From Loktanella sp. 5RATIMAR09 (GTDB lineage Bacteria > Pseudomonadota > Alphaproteobacteria > Rhodobacterales > Rhodobacteraceae): DNA of 64,000 bases. Below the pieces are notes generated by a model. It ran no database searches and was not told the origin of the DNA. It worked only from the letters and a program-made list of their open reading frames with translations. The translations under genes were made by a program, and so were the position numbers. Shown here in pieces: positions 28,058-37,323 of this stretch (positions are counted from its first letter, which is position 1; every line of letters begins with the position of its first letter). The stretch lies in the NCBI RefSeq assembly GCF_001419985.1, contig NZ_LJAL01000009.1, positions 62,001-126,000 on the forward strand. The letters are read 5' to 3'.

Positions 28058-28099
28058 TAGCTAGCGAATGGTGAAAATCCGGCCATTGACATATATCAA
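28058..28099 (-). promoter_or_regulatory. FNR-like promoter of the autotransporter gene
   Basis: TTGAC-ATAT-ATCAA (28086-28099) departs from the FNR consensus at one base. TAGCTA at 28058-28063 gives a -10 with the box centre near -41.5 for the minus-strand gene. The fit to the divergent MFS gene is poorer. Confidence 0.55.
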
Positions 28100-28193
28100 A
28101 AATTGAATGTTTTAAGATGTTGGTGGCTAGATCGCCAAGGCACACGCAATCTAACGCTCGCTTTCGGCAATCAGGGGGCGTAAGCGTTTCGGT

Positions 28194-29423
28194 ATGAAAG
28201 TCATTCGTCTCGAAGATGCCCGAACCTTACCGCTGTGGCGCAGGCCCACATCGCTTTTGTTTGTGATGGCCATGGCGATGCCGGTCGCCTTTGCGACATG
28301 GTCGGCACTGCTCAACAACTTTGTGATTGAGGTCGCAAGTTTTGATGGCTCGGACATTGGCTGGCTGCATACGGTACGCGAAATTCCGGGTTTCTTTGCA
28401 ATCGGAGTAATTGCGTTGATCATGTTCATTCGCGAACAGGTCTTGGGGCTGGTCGCGCTGATCATGCTGGGGGCGGCCACGGCAGTAACGGCGCAATTCC
28501 CCGAAATGGCAGGAATTCTGACGGTGACAATGCTGTCGTCTATCGGGTTCCACTATTACGAGACAGTCAATCAATCGCTGCAATTGCAGTGGATTGACAA
28601 AAAGCGGGCCCCACAAACGCTGGGCTGGCTCTTGTCGGCGGGATCGGGGGCGACGCTGCTTGTGTATCTGCTGATTGTGATCAGCTGGGAACGGTTTGGC
28701 CTGACGTACAGCATTGTCTATTGGCTCTCGGGCGGATTTACGGCCGTTGTCGCCACGATGTGTCTGCTCGCTTATCCGCAGTTCGAGGCGCCGCACCCGC
28801 AGATCAAGAAGATGGTCCTGCGCAAGCGGTACTGGCTTTATTACGCCCTGCAATTCATGTCGGGCGCACGGCGGCAGATTTTTGTCGTCTTCGCAGGTTT
28901 CATGATGGTCGAACAATTCGGTTTCGCAGTCGACGACATTACCAAACTGTTCATGTTCACCCTTTTGATCAATATGTTTGCAGCGCCTCTGCTGGGTAAG
29001 ATCGTGCAGGTGTTTGGTGAACGCCGCGCGCTGGTTTTCGAATATGTGGGGCTGTGTCTGGTGTTTTTTGCCTATGGCGGCATTTATTATTTCGGCTGGG
29101 GTGTGTTGCTGGCGACGGCTCTTTATATCGTGAACCATTTGTTTTTTAGCCTCGCACTTGCGATCAAGACCTACTTTCAAAAGATTGCTGATCCGCAGGA
29201 CATTGCCCCCACCGCTGCCGTGGCCTTTACAATCAACCATATTGCGGCGGTGTTTTTGCCAGCAATGCTGGGCTATGTCTGGCTGCAATCGCCGGGATTG
29301 GTGTTCTTGATGGCGGCGGGCATGGCGATTATCTCGCTGTTGCTCTCGCTTTTGATCCCGCGTCATCCGGCCCCCGGTCACGAGACCGTGTTTCAGGGGC
29401 GTTTGTTGGCGGCGGCAGAGTAG
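28194..29423 (+). CDS. Major facilitator superfamily (MFS) transporter
   Basis: A 409-residue protein with about 12 predicted membrane helices; after a short cytoplasmic N-terminus (MKVIRLEDARTLPLWRR) the first helix starts near residue 20. The two halves are joined by a basic loop near 200-215 (QIKKMVLRKRYW). No close substrate signature is visible, so the cargo is unknown. It is divergent from the autotransporter, and the 195-base gap holds the FNR-like box. msrA follows after 54 bases and has its own good ribosome site. Confidence 0.8.
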   Translation: MKVIRLEDARTLPLWRRPTSLLFVMAMAMPVAFATWSALLNNFVIEVASFDGSDIGWLHTVREIPGFFAIGVIALIMFIREQVLGLVALIMLGAATAVTAQFPEMAGILTVTMLSSIGFHYYETVNQSLQLQWIDKKRAPQTLGWLLSAGSGATLLVYLLIVISWERFGLTYSIVYWLSGGFTAVVATMCLLAYPQFEAPHPQIKKMVLRKRYWLYYALQFMSGARRQIFVVFAGFMMVEQFGFAVDDITKLFMFTLLINMFAAPLLGKIVQVFGERRALVFEYVGLCLVFFAYGGIYYFGWGVLLATALYIVNHLFFSLALAIKTYFQKIADPQDIAPTAAVAFTINHIAAVFLPAMLGYVWLQSPGLVFLMAAGMAIISLLLSLLIPRHPAPGHETVFQGRLLAAAE

Positions 29424-29477
29424 CAAATTCGCCCGGCTGCATTATATGAGAGTTCAAACCCGATAGGAGGCGTTTAT

Positions 29478-30128
29478 ATGTTTTTCATGTCCCGCGCGAA
29501 ATCTGAAATGGTAGCGAAAGATGCAGCCCTGCCGGGCCGTGCGCATGCAATCCCCACAGCCAAGACACATTACGTGTTCGACACCCCGCTGACTGGCGAG
29601 GTGCCTGCGGGCATGCAAGAGGCCATGTTCGGCATGGGTTGTTTCTGGGGTGTCGAGCGGATGTTCTGGAAACTGGACGGCGTGCAATCAACGATGGTGG
29701 GTTATGCGGGCGGCTATACCCCCAACCCGACCTATGAAGAGGTCTGTTCCGGCAAGACCGGCCATAATGAAGTGGTGCGCGTAATCTATGATCCTGCGGT
29801 CGTGTCGTACGATCAATTGTTGCAGGTCTTCTGGGAAGGTCATGACCCAACCCAAGGAATGCGCCAAGGCAATGATGCCGGCACGCAGTACCGGTCGGGT
29901 ATCTATACCTATTCAGCGTCACAGAAAGCTGCTGCAGACGCGGCAAAAGAGGCCTTTGCGCCACGTTTGTCGCAGGCGGGATACGGTGCGATTACAACCG
30001 AAATCGTTGATGCGCCGACCTTCTATTTTGCGGAGGAGTACCACCAGCAATACCTGGCCAAGAACCCCGGCGGGTATTGCGGGATCGGTGGTACGGGCGT
30101 GACCTGCCCGATTGGCGTGGGTGTCTGA
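29478..30128 (+). CDS. msrA: Peptide-methionine (S)-S-oxide reductase MsrA
   Basis: MsrA repairs oxidised methionine with thioredoxin as reductant. The 216-residue protein has the catalytic GCFWGVER (Cys near residue 55), the glycine-rich [22 protein letters not shown], and the C-terminal [16 protein letters not shown] segment, whose cysteines are candidate resolving residues. The N-terminal extension of about 45 residues is longer than the minimal enzyme but shows no signal peptide. TAGGAGG stands 7-8 bases before the ATG. Its end overlaps the next gene by eight bases. trxB, the likely source of reducing power, is also in this window. Confidence 0.95.
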   Translation: MFFMSRAKSEMVAKDAALPGRAHAIPTAKTHYVFDTPLTGEVPAGMQEAMFGMGCFWGVERMFWKLDGVQSTMVGYAGGYTPNPTYEEVCSGKTGHNEVVRVIYDPAVVSYDQLLQVFWEGHDPTQGMRQGNDAGTQYRSGIYTYSASQKAAADAAKEAFAPRLSQAGYGAITTEIVDAPTFYFAEEYHQQYLAKNPGGYCGIGGTGVTCPIGVGV

Positions 30129-30870
30129 TACGCGCGATACGCTTTATATCGCAGCGCGCGTTTTGCTGCTGCCTGTCCTTCTGGGGCAGGCGGTTCTTGT
30201 GCGAAAACGCGCCATTTCTTTGCCTGAACCACCGGGGGACAGAACCGGCACGATTGGTCAGGGGCCGCCCCTTCGGCTTTTGATCCTTGGTGATAGCTCG
30301 GCCGCGGGTGTCGGGGTGCAGCACCAAGGGGATGCCTTGCTGGGGCAGTTGACCGCGCATCTGTCCACTCATGCGACCGTGACGTATCATTTGCACGCTG
30401 TGACTGGTGCCAAGACATCGGATGTATTGGCGTGGCTCGATACGCTGCAAGAGGGGCAATATGATGTTGTTGTCACCGCTTTGGGCGTAAATGACGTGAC
30501 AAAGGCTGTGTCGCTCGGCCGATGGCGGCGGCAACAATCAGGCTTGTTTGACCGGCTTGCGGCACAGTTCGGTGCGCGAAAAATCGTCGTCTCTGGCCTG
30601 CCTCCGATGGACCAGTTTCCGCTTTTGCCACACCCGCTCCGCTGGGTTCTGGGGCATCAGGCGGCGCGCTTTGACAGGCATCTGGAGGCGATTGTCGCGG
30701 TGCGACCAACTTGTGTCATGGCGCGCATTGATCTGGGACTGGATGAAACAAACATGTCCAAAGACGGATTCCACCCCGGCCCTGCGGTCTATGCAGCTTG
30801 GGCCGAAGCGATAGCGCGGATCATTCTTGCAGACCGCGAACTGCTTGACGGGACGCAGGGCGCGCCATAA
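30121..30870 (+). CDS. SGNH/GDSL-family hydrolase
   Basis: A 249-residue protein with a hydrophobic N-terminal segment (about 7-25, probable membrane anchor or signal), then the catalytic blocks of SGNH esterases: [10 protein letters not shown] (Ser near residue 61), a Gly block near 95, GVNDVTK (block III), and DGFHPG (Asp/His, near the end). The substrate is unknown; small acyl esters are typical. The start is taken as GTG at 30121 inside the msrA stop region (GTGTCTGA); a TTG at 30112 is the alternative. Probably co-transcribed with msrA. Confidence 0.82.
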   Translation: MSDTRDTLYIAARVLLLPVLLGQAVLVRKRAISLPEPPGDRTGTIGQGPPLRLLILGDSSAAGVGVQHQGDALLGQLTAHLSTHATVTYHLHAVTGAKTSDVLAWLDTLQEGQYDVVVTALGVNDVTKAVSLGRWRRQQSGLFDRLAAQFGARKIVVSGLPPMDQFPLLPHPLRWVLGHQAARFDRHLEAIVAVRPTCVMARIDLGLDETNMSKDGFHPGPAVYAAWAEAIARIILADRELLDGTQGAP

Positions 30871-30897
30871 CGGAAAGTGAACCAGCGCAAGGGCAAG

Positions 30898-31779
30898 ATG
30901 ATGATTACCTACTCGGCTTTGACAACGATCACCGGCGAAGACCCGGCCTATGCCTTGGCCGAAGCGATCGAAGGGCTGGAACCGGAACCGACGGGTGTCG
31001 GCGTTTTCGAGATCGAAGACGGATCAGGCCTTTGGGAGGTCGCGGCCTATTTCATGGATTGGCCCGATGCCGGTGCACTGGCGGTGTTGTCGGCGCTCTA
31101 CAAGGCCAAACCCTTCAACATTTCGGAAATTCCCGAACAGGATTGGGTATCGAAAGTACAGCGTGAGCTGTCACCCGTGCAGGCAGGGCGGTTTTTCGTC
31201 TACGGCACACATGATGCAGACAAGGTGCCCGCCGACAAGATTCCGTTGCTGATTGATGCTGCCATGGCGTTTGGTACCGGGCATCATGGCACGACGAAGG
31301 GCTGTCTGGAGGCTTTCGACAAGTTGCTGACAGATGGTTTCGCCGGAAAGAACATTCTCGATGTGGGGTGCGGTACCGCAGTGCTTGCGATGGCCGCGGC
31401 CAAGGTGCTGCCTCACGCCGTTCTGGCAAGTGATATTGACCCGACTGCGGTAGAAGTGGCGCAAGCCAATGTCGTCAGCAACGGTTTGCAGGACCGTGTG
31501 AAATGCGTTGTCGCGGCTGGTTTTGGTGCACCTGTTTTGAAAGAGAGCGCGCCCTATGACCTGATCTTTGCCAATATCCTCAAAGCTCCGCTGATCGGTC
31601 TTGCGCCGGATATGGGGACAAGTATTGCCGAGAGCGGCTATGCGATTCTCTCAGGGATTCTCAATGAGCAGGCCGACGAGGTCATCGCAGTTTATACTGA
31701 AAACGGGTTCAATCTGATTGAGCGCCATGTGATTGTTGACTGGACGACCCTAATTTTAGGCAAAATTTTGTCCAATTAG
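30898..31779 (+). CDS. prmA: Ribosomal protein L11 methyltransferase PrmA
   Basis: PrmA trimethylates ribosomal protein L11 with S-adenosylmethionine. The 293-residue protein has an N-terminal recognition domain (about 1-100), a linker, and a C-terminal class I methyltransferase domain. That domain carries LDVGCGTAVLAMAAAK (SAM-binding, near 155), SDIDPTAVEVAQAN and FANILKAPL (the NILxxPL substrate loop, near 222). GCAAGGGCAAG directly before ATGATG supports 30898 or 30901; a GTG at 30877 is less likely. Confidence 0.93.
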   Translation: MMITYSALTTITGEDPAYALAEAIEGLEPEPTGVGVFEIEDGSGLWEVAAYFMDWPDAGALAVLSALYKAKPFNISEIPEQDWVSKVQRELSPVQAGRFFVYGTHDADKVPADKIPLLIDAAMAFGTGHHGTTKGCLEAFDKLLTDGFAGKNILDVGCGTAVLAMAAAKVLPHAVLASDIDPTAVEVAQANVVSNGLQDRVKCVVAAGFGAPVLKESAPYDLIFANILKAPLIGLAPDMGTSIAESGYAILSGILNEQADEVIAVYTENGFNLIERHVIVDWTTLILGKILSN

Positions 31780-31865
31780 AGCCATATTGTCGAGATTAAT
31801 TGAAATTTAACTCGGCTAATGCGAAATTTGAGAAATAGTTGTAGTGTTAGTGATCGTCAAACTTT

Positions 31866-31870
31866 GGAGG
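31866..31870 (+). promoter_or_regulatory. Ribosome site that sets the start at GTG 31879
   Basis: GGAGG is followed by eight bases and GTG. No comparable site stands before the ATG at 31819, so the gene should begin with GTG. Confidence 0.7.
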
Positions 31871-31878
31871 ATGATTCG

Positions 31879-32226
31879 GTGCAAGCCCACGTCCCTTTTG
31901 ATAAAAGACTGAAAAAAATTGTGCGTCGCCACGAAAAAATGGCGAACGGTGTTGTGCGGACAGTGAATTCCGACGGTTTGATTGTGGCCAAGCCACGCCT
32001 CTATCGTCCGCGGTTCCCGCTGAAAGGTCTTTTGGCGGTTCTCTTCCTTGGCTTCCTGTTCAAAGGGTTCCTTTTTGCCTATTTGGGTGAAGCTGCTTAC
32101 GGCGAGCGTGTTGCAGCACTGCAAGGCGGTTCCGTGCTTGAACAGGCCGGCGCTTGGGTCATGCAGCCCGATCCTGTGACAATGGTCGCAGCGGCGGGCA
32201 TCGCGACAGTCCTGCCACAGAACTAG
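31879..32226 (+). CDS. Hypothetical single-pass membrane protein
   Basis: With the GTG start set by GGAGG the product has 115 residues. A basic N-terminal region (KRLKKIVRRHEKMANG) and a short RPRFP segment are followed by one strong membrane helix (about 49-70; LLAVLFLGFLFKGFLFAYLG), then a small C-terminal domain. I do not recognise the family. Basic N-terminus plus membrane anchor suggests the first half is cytoplasmic. It stands alone after prmA and ends at a strong bidirectional terminator. Confidence 0.65.
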   Translation: MQAHVPFDKRLKKIVRRHEKMANGVVRTVNSDGLIVAKPRLYRPRFPLKGLLAVLFLGFLFKGFLFAYLGEAAYGERVAALQGGSVLEQAGAWVMQPDPVTMVAAAGIATVLPQN

Positions 32227-32247
32227 GAAACGATACCAGACAAACGA

Positions 32248-32278
32248 AAAGGCCGCGTTCGTAGTGAACGCGGCCTTT
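32248..32278. terminator. Bidirectional terminator
   Basis: Perfect 13-base arms (32248-32260 and 32266-32278) with loop GTAGT between the convergent membrane-protein and DUF1127 genes. AAA/TTT ends let it work both ways. Confidence 0.9.
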
Positions 32279-32301
32279 CGCTTTTGGTCGGTCGCTTTTG
32301 C

Positions 32302-32511
32302 TTAGCGTGAGGTGCGTGTCGCGATTTCGTCGATGTCGCCGAATGTCAGGCCGATATCGTCCAGTTCACGGGCTGTCAGCTTGGACAGCGAGTTGCGCGT
32401 GATGCGGGCGTCGTTCCATGCAGCAACGGTGCTGAACATGTTCATGAAGAAACCAGAAATTTTGCCAGCGGATTGGCCAGCGACGGGGCGGGTTGTGTCA
32501 AAAGAGGCCAT
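32302..32511 (-). CDS. DUF1127 (YjiS-like) small protein
   Basis: A 69-residue protein whose C-terminal half has the DUF1127 pattern (WNDARITRNSLSKLTARELDDIGLTFGDI): an amphipathic helix followed by an L-x-x-L-D-D-I-G-L element. Small DUF1127 proteins in alphaproteobacteria have been linked to RNA turnover and phosphate/carbon metabolism. This one is of the longer type, with an N-terminal extension. AGGA at about 32522-32525 is well spaced from the ATG at 32511; 32517 would be too close. Confidence 0.8.
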   Translation of the reverse strand: MASFDTTRPVAGQSAGKISGFFMNMFSTVAAWNDARITRNSLSKLTARELDDIGLTFGDIDEIATRTSR

Positions 32512-32517
32512 GGCCAT

Positions 32518-32820
32518 ATTCCTATTGTCTATGCTGCAACTGCAGCGTTGATCCGATAGGGGGCATCTAGGAGGGAAAGCACGGGTTGACTAGTGCCATC
32601 TTAGCATGGGTCATATGCGTTTTCATCATGCCTTATTTTTGTGCATATGCTGCCGCAAATTACTTATTTATAAGGGGTTAACGGAGGCGCTTTTCACCCT
32701 CTGAGTGCCGCATTCAGACAGTGCGACCTGTTCAGCGCAGAACGGGGATACACCAAGCCTCTTGGTCCTTGTTCGCGTTTTGTGCTAGCGATGTTTCTAG
32801 AACAAAAAAAGAGGCGAGCG
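32518..32820. other. Intergenic region, AT-rich, divergent promoters expected
   Basis: A gap of about 300 bases between the divergent DUF1127 and ruvC genes. The middle (about 32600-32690) is AT-rich, unlike the surrounding genes. It must hold both promoters, but no box fits well enough to name, and I see no small gene. Confidence 0.55.
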
Positions 32821-33327
32821 ATGCGTGTTTTGGGGATCGATCCGGGCCTGCGGAATATGGGGTGGGGCATAATCGACGTGGCCGGATCACGGTTGACACA
32901 TGTGGCCAACGGGATTTGTCACTCGCAGGTGGGCGATATGGCGGACCGCCTTTTGTCGTTGCATCAGCAACTGACCGCAGTTTTGCAAAAGTACCAGCCA
33001 CAGGCGGCGGCGGTCGAACAGACCTTTGTGAACAAAGACGGGGCAGGGACGCTGAAACTGGGTCAGGCGCGGGGTATTGCGATGCTGGTGCCTGCGCAGG
33101 CGGGGCTTGTGGTGGGGGAATACGCCCCCAATGCTGTCAAAAAGGCCGTCGTCGGCGTAGGCCATGCCGATAAGGTACAGGTCGCGCATATGGTCAAAGT
33201 GCAATTGCCCGGCGTGCAGTTGGCCGGACCTGATGCCGCCGATGCGCTTGCCATCGCGATTTGTCACTCGTTTCATGTGCAGTCCTCCGGCAGCCTCGCT
33301 GCCGCTTTGGCAAAGGCTGGCGCATGA
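32821..33327 (+). CDS. ruvC: Holliday-junction endonuclease RuvC
   Basis: RuvC cuts four-way DNA junctions at the end of recombination repair. The 168-residue protein begins [14 protein letters not shown] with the first catalytic Asp at residue 7. The catalytic Glu is in [10 protein letters not shown] (about 68), and the last acidic residues are in [12 protein letters not shown] (about 140). The ATG at 32821 after GAGGCGAGCG gives the standard N-terminus. It overlaps ruvA by ATGA, the start of the ruvCAB operon. Confidence 0.96.
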   Translation: MRVLGIDPGLRNMGWGIIDVAGSRLTHVANGICHSQVGDMADRLLSLHQQLTAVLQKYQPQAAAVEQTFVNKDGAGTLKLGQARGIAMLVPAQAGLVVGEYAPNAVKKAVVGVGHADKVQVAHMVKVQLPGVQLAGPDAADALAIAICHSFHVQSSGSLAAALAKAGA

Positions 33328-33983
33328 TTGGCAAGATTGCAGGACGGCTGGACTATCGCGGTACGGATCATGTGCTGATTGATGTGCGCGGCGTGGGCTA
33401 CATTGTTTATGTCTCTGATCGTGTCATGGCGGGGTTGCCTGCCAATGGTGAGGCAGTGGCGCTTTACACGGATTTGTTGGTCCGCGAGGATAACTTGCAG
33501 CTTTTCGGATTTACCACGCTCGTGGAAAAGGAATGGCACCGCTTGCTGATGTCGGTGCAGGGCATCGGGGCCAAGGCGTCGATGGCTATTCTGGGCACTC
33601 TGGGCGCTGACGGTGTCAGTCGCGCGATTGCGCTGGGCGATTGGAACGCTGTGGCCAAGGCAAAAGGTGTCGGTCCCAAGACTGCGCAACGGGTCACGAT
33701 CGAATTGAAAGACAAAGCTCCCGGTGTGATGGCGATGGGTGGATCTGTTGCAGAGGCGCTGGGCGATGACGTGATCGAAGTGGATGCACCAAGGGCCCCC
33801 CGCAAGGCTGCGGCGCCACAGGGCAATCCCGCCAGCGCCGAGGCGTTATCGGCCCTCGGCAATCTTGGTTACGGCCCGGGCGAGGCAGCTGGCGCTGTCG
33901 CTGAAGCGGCGGGTGCGGCCCCTGATGCGGATACATCGGCTCTGATCCGCGCTGCCTTGAAATTGCTGGCACCAAAGGGGTAG
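33324..33983 (+). CDS. ruvA: Holliday-junction DNA helicase subunit RuvA
   Basis: RuvA binds the junction as a tetramer and loads RuvB. The 219-residue protein has an OB-fold domain (about 1-65; [13 protein letters not shown]), helix-hairpin-helix motifs ([13 protein letters not shown] and [12 protein letters not shown], about 73-120), and a C-terminal RuvB-contacting domain (about 170-219) after a long Ala/Pro-rich linker. Its ATG overlaps the ruvC stop. ruvB starts three bases after its stop. Confidence 0.96.
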   Translation: MIGKIAGRLDYRGTDHVLIDVRGVGYIVYVSDRVMAGLPANGEAVALYTDLLVREDNLQLFGFTTLVEKEWHRLLMSVQGIGAKASMAILGTLGADGVSRAIALGDWNAVAKAKGVGPKTAQRVTIELKDKAPGVMAMGGSVAEALGDDVIEVDAPRAPRKAAAPQGNPASAEALSALGNLGYGPGEAAGAVAEAAGAAPDADTSALIRAALKLLAPKG

Positions 33984-33986
33984 GGG

Positions 33987-35012
33987 ATGGCCATGGACCA
34001 GCCTGACCCGACATTGCGCGCAGCCCCCCGACCCGAAGATGAGGACCGCGCTTTGCGTCCGCAAACGCTCGACGCATTTATCGGCCAGCAGGCAGCGCGG
34101 GCGAACCTGTCGGTCTTTATCGAGAGTGCGCGCAGGCGTGGTGAGGCGATGGACCACACGCTGTTTCACGGACCGCCCGGTTTGGGCAAAACCACGCTCG
34201 CGCAGATCATGGCGCGTGAGTTGGGGGTGAATTTCCGGATGACCTCGGGGCCTGTTTTGGCCAAGGCGGGTGATCTTGCGGCGATCCTGACCAACCTGGA
34301 AGCGCGGGATGTCTTGTTCATTGACGAAATACACCGCCTCAATCCAGCGGTGGAAGAAGTCCTGTATCCGGCACTCGAGGATTTCGAACTTGATCTGGTG
34401 ATCGGCGAGGGCCCTGCGGCGCGCACCGTGCGTATTGAATTGCAGCCCTTTACATTGGTGGGCGCAACCACACGGATGGGGCTTTTGACGACACCATTGC
34501 GTGACCGTTTTGGTATCCCGACACGGTTGGAGTTTTATACCGAAGACGAGTTGCACGAAATCGTCACGCGAGGTGCGCGATTGATGGGTGCCCCGGCCGC
34601 ACCTGAAGGCGCGCGAGAGATCGCCCGCCGTGCGCGGGGGACGCCGCGGATTGCAGGGCGGTTGCTGCGCCGTGTCGTGGATTTTGCCATTGTTGACGGC
34701 GATGGCACCGTGACCCAAGCCATCGCGGACAGTGCACTCACCCGCCTGGGTGTGGATCATCTGGGGCTTGATAATGCCGACCGCCGCTATCTGCGTTTGA
34801 TTGCGGAAAGCTATGGCGGGGGGCCTGTGGGGGTTGAGACACTCTCGGCGGCCTTGTCGGAAAGTCGTGATAGTCTGGAAGATGTGATCGAGCCATATTT
34901 GCTGCAAAAAGGGCTGATCCAGCGCACGCCACGTGGCCGGATGCTGGCGCAGCTGGCGTGGACGCATTTGGGGCTGAACGCGCCCAAATCGCAGACGGAT
35001 TTATTTGGTTGA
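33987..35012 (+). CDS. ruvB: Holliday-junction branch-migration ATPase RuvB
   Basis: RuvB is the hexameric AAA+ motor that drives branch migration. The 341-residue protein has [12 protein letters not shown] (near 25), Walker [10 protein letters not shown] (about 62-70), Walker [10 protein letters not shown] (near 110), the GATTRMGLL sensor region (near 158), and a C-terminal winged-helix DNA-binding domain. A second ATG two codons in (33993) is also possible. Last of ruvCAB; an uncharacterised gene and the tol-pal cluster follow. Confidence 0.96.
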   Translation: MAMDQPDPTLRAAPRPEDEDRALRPQTLDAFIGQQAARANLSVFIESARRRGEAMDHTLFHGPPGLGKTTLAQIMARELGVNFRMTSGPVLAKAGDLAAILTNLEARDVLFIDEIHRLNPAVEEVLYPALEDFELDLVIGEGPAARTVRIELQPFTLVGATTRMGLLTTPLRDRFGIPTRLEFYTEDELHEIVTRGARLMGAPAAPEGAREIARRARGTPRIAGRLLRRVVDFAIVDGDGTVTQAIADSALTRLGVDHLGLDNADRRYLRLIAESYGGGPVGVETLSAALSESRDSLEDVIEPYLLQKGLIQRTPRGRMLAQLAWTHLGLNAPKSQTDLFG

Positions 35013-35041
35013 GGGGGCAGATGCCTCCGGCGGAAGTTTGA

Positions 35042-35671
35042 ATGGACATGGAAAATCAGGCGATAGAGCAGCTTTTTACCCGCGCGGACGGTACCTATGT
35101 GTTTGCCCGCTGGGGGCGGCCGATTGTGCCGGTGGTGTTCGGTGTCGATGATGCCTCGTTGGCGGTCTTCAAAGGCGCGATTGAGGCTGTGGTGACACTG
35201 GCATCGCATCAGATGGCCGAGACGGATATGGAATTGGGTGCGAACCTGATGGTGTTTTTCTGTCAGGATTGGGACGAGATGACCGAGGTGCCGCATCTGG
35301 ACAAATTGGTGCCTGACCTTGCCCCGTTGGTAGGGCGTTTGCAGCAGGCCGATGCCAATCAATACCGGATTTTCCGGTTCGATGAAGCGGGCGCGATACG
35401 GGCGGCCTTCGTTTTCTTGCGTATGGACGACCACCTTGCGGCCGTGCCTGCAGAGACGCTGGCGCTGAGCCAGGCCGTACAGACAATACTGTTGTGGTCG
35501 GATACGGCGTTCGACGAGGTACCGCCTTTGGCGATGATTGGGGACAAGGCGATGTTGCGTCCTGAAATCGCGGATGTGGTCCGTGCGGCCTATGATCCGG
35601 TGATGCCTGTGATGGCCCGTGATGCCAGCCATGCCTTGCGTCTTGCCGCACGGGTTCAGCGCAAGTCATGA
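35042..35671 (+). CDS. Conserved hypothetical protein between ruvB and ybgC
   Basis: A 209-residue soluble protein without signal peptide or membrane segment. It contains an acidic middle (MVFFCQDWDEMTEVPHLDKLV) and mixed alpha/beta character, and I cannot assign a family. It starts 29 bases after ruvB with GGAAG at a fair distance, and its last bases overlap the ybgC start (ATGA). So it is probably translated with ybgC and the tol genes. The placement between recombination and envelope genes gives no firm hint. Confidence 0.7.
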   Translation: MDMENQAIEQLFTRADGTYVFARWGRPIVPVVFGVDDASLAVFKGAIEAVVTLASHQMAETDMELGANLMVFFCQDWDEMTEVPHLDKLVPDLAPLVGRLQQADANQYRIFRFDEAGAIRAAFVFLRMDDHLAAVPAETLALSQAVQTILLWSDTAFDEVPPLAMIGDKAMLRPEIADVVRAAYDPVMPVMARDASHALRLAARVQRKS

Positions 35672-36054
35672 CACATCAATTTCCCATCCGTGTCTATTAT
35701 GAAGACACCGATCTGGCGGGCATTGTCTATTATGCCAATTACCTGAAGTTCATTGAGCGTGCGCGCAGTGAATGGGTGCGCGAGCTGGGTGTCGATCAGG
35801 TCCAGATGAAGGCGGATGGGCTGGTTTTTGCCGTGCGCCGCGTTGAGGCCGACTATCTGCTGCCGGCGAAATATGATGACGAACTTGTCGTTCACACGTC
35901 GATGGAGCCCGGATCGGGCGCGCGCCTCGTCGTCCGGCAAGTCGTCATGCGCGGTGATGCCGTGCTGTTTTCCGCCATCGTCACCATCATTTGCATGACC
36001 CTTGAGGGTGCTGTCGCCCGTCTTCCGGCAGTGATCCGCCGGTTTATGCATTAA
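35668..36054 (+). CDS. ybgC: Acyl-CoA thioesterase YbgC (tol-pal associated)
   Basis: A 128-residue hot-dog-fold thioesterase. The 4-hydroxybenzoyl-CoA-thioesterase-like signature YYEDTDLAGIVYYANYLKF (about 10-28) contains the catalytic Asp. YbgC enzymes hydrolyse acyl-CoA and are almost always first in the tol-pal cluster, as here; the link to the envelope complex is by gene order. It overlaps the preceding gene by four bases and is 113 bases before tolQ. Confidence 0.93.
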   Translation: MTHQFPIRVYYEDTDLAGIVYYANYLKFIERARSEWVRELGVDQVQMKADGLVFAVRRVEADYLLPAKYDDELVVHTSMEPGSGARLVVRQVVMRGDAVLFSAIVTIICMTLEGAVARLPAVIRRFMH

Positions 36055-36167
36055 AAACTGCGTGATTTCGCGAACGTGATGCGGGATTGGTTGGATTTCC
36101 TTTTCCTGATGCGATACGCTGATCTGTAATCAGAGCCCACAATCGGGCCTATAGGCAGAGCAGGCAT

Positions 36168-36842
36168 ATGGAAGCAGCACACGAATTCACTATGTGGGCG
36201 TTGTTCGCGCGCGCCACAATTACTGTTAAACTGGTCATGGTCATGTTGGTCGCAGCCTCCGTATGGTGCTGGGCTGTGATTATCGACAAGACGATCCAAT
36301 ATCGCAAAGCGCGCGCCGAGGCCGAGATTTTTGACCGTGCATTCTGGTCGGGCGAGCCACTGGACGGATTGTTTGACCAGATCGGGGCGGACCCCGAAGG
36401 CGCTTCGGAAAAGATATTCGCCGCCGGAATGCTGGAATGGCGCAGATCGCACCGGCAAGACGGTGGATTGATAGCGGGTGCCACCGCGCGGATTGACCGC
36501 TCTATGGATGTTGCGATCGTGAAGGAGGCGGCGCGCTTGCAAAAGGGCCTGCCGATCCTCGCGACTGTGGGTTCCACCGCCCCGTTTGTCGGTCTGTTTG
36601 GAACCGTCTGGGGCATCATGAATGCCTTTATCGAGATTGCCGAAGCGCAGACCACCAATCTTGCTGTTGTAGCACCCGGTATTGCCGAGGCGTTGTTGGC
36701 CACAGGTCTTGGCCTTTTAGCCGCTATTCCGGCGGTGATTTATTATAACAAGCTTTCAGCGGACAGTGACCAGATCGTCAGCGGCTATGAAGCCTTTGCC
36801 GATGAATTCGCTACGATCCTGAGCCGCCAGTTGGACAGCTGA
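36168..36842 (+). CDS. tolQ: Tol-Pal proton-channel subunit TolQ
   Basis: TolQ is the inner-membrane partner of TolR that uses the proton gradient to power TolA. The 224-residue protein has three membrane helices (about 14-38, 130-155, 165-190) in the ExbB/MotA pattern, including GSTAPFVGLFGTVWGIMNAF (about 142-161). A cytoplasmic domain lies between helices 1 and 2. Start of the tolQRA run; tolR starts one base after its stop. Confidence 0.94.
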   Translation: MEAAHEFTMWALFARATITVKLVMVMLVAASVWCWAVIIDKTIQYRKARAEAEIFDRAFWSGEPLDGLFDQIGADPEGASEKIFAAGMLEWRRSHRQDGGLIAGATARIDRSMDVAIVKEAARLQKGLPILATVGSTAPFVGLFGTVWGIMNAFIEIAEAQTTNLAVVAPGIAEALLATGLGLLAAIPAVIYYNKLSADSDQIVSGYEAFADEFATILSRQLDS

Positions 36843-36843
36843 G

Positions 36844-37320
36844 ATGAGCGCAGGGGTCATGAAATCAGGCGATGACGGAGGCAGACGCCGCCGGCGCCGC
36901 TCGCGTCGCGGACAGCCGATGTCCGAGATTAACGTTACACCTTTTGTCGATGTGATGATGGTTTTGCTGATCATCTTCATGGTCGCAGCACCGCTTTCGG
37001 TTGTGGGTATTCCGGTGGAATTGCCCGAGACGTCAGCGACCGCTTTGCCGGGTGATGAAGAAGAGCCGTTGACGGTGACAATCACCAATGATGGCCGCGT
37101 GATGATTCAGGAAACCGATACCACCGAGGCCGAACTGGTAGCCCGCTTGCAGGCCATTGCCGCCGAGCGCAGCAGCGACAAGATCTTTCTGCGTGCTGAC
37201 GGGCGCAACGACTGGAATCGCGTGGCCGAGGTGATGGGCCTGTTGAACGCTGGCGGGTTCTCGGACATTGGTCTTGTGACCGATATCGCGCCGCCTGCCA
37301 CAGGCGGCTCTGACGGGTAG
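36844..37320 (+). CDS. tolR: Tol-Pal proton-channel subunit TolR
   Basis: A 158-residue ExbD-type protein: a basic cytoplasmic N-terminus (RRRRRRSRRG), then MSEINVTPFVDVMMVLLIIFMV, in which the aspartate of the single membrane helix is the proton-binding residue. A periplasmic domain ends in the usual ADGRNDWNRVAEVMGLL element. The N-terminal extension is longer than in E. coli; an inner ATG after GGGGTC (MKSGDD) is another possible start. tolA follows three bases after the stop. Confidence 0.93.
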   Translation: MSAGVMKSGDDGGRRRRRRSRRGQPMSEINVTPFVDVMMVLLIIFMVAAPLSVVGIPVELPETSATALPGDEEEPLTVTITNDGRVMIQETDTTEAELVARLQAIAAERSSDKIFLRADGRNDWNRVAEVMGLLNAGGFSDIGLVTDIAPPATGGSDG

Positions 37321-37323
37321 ATC

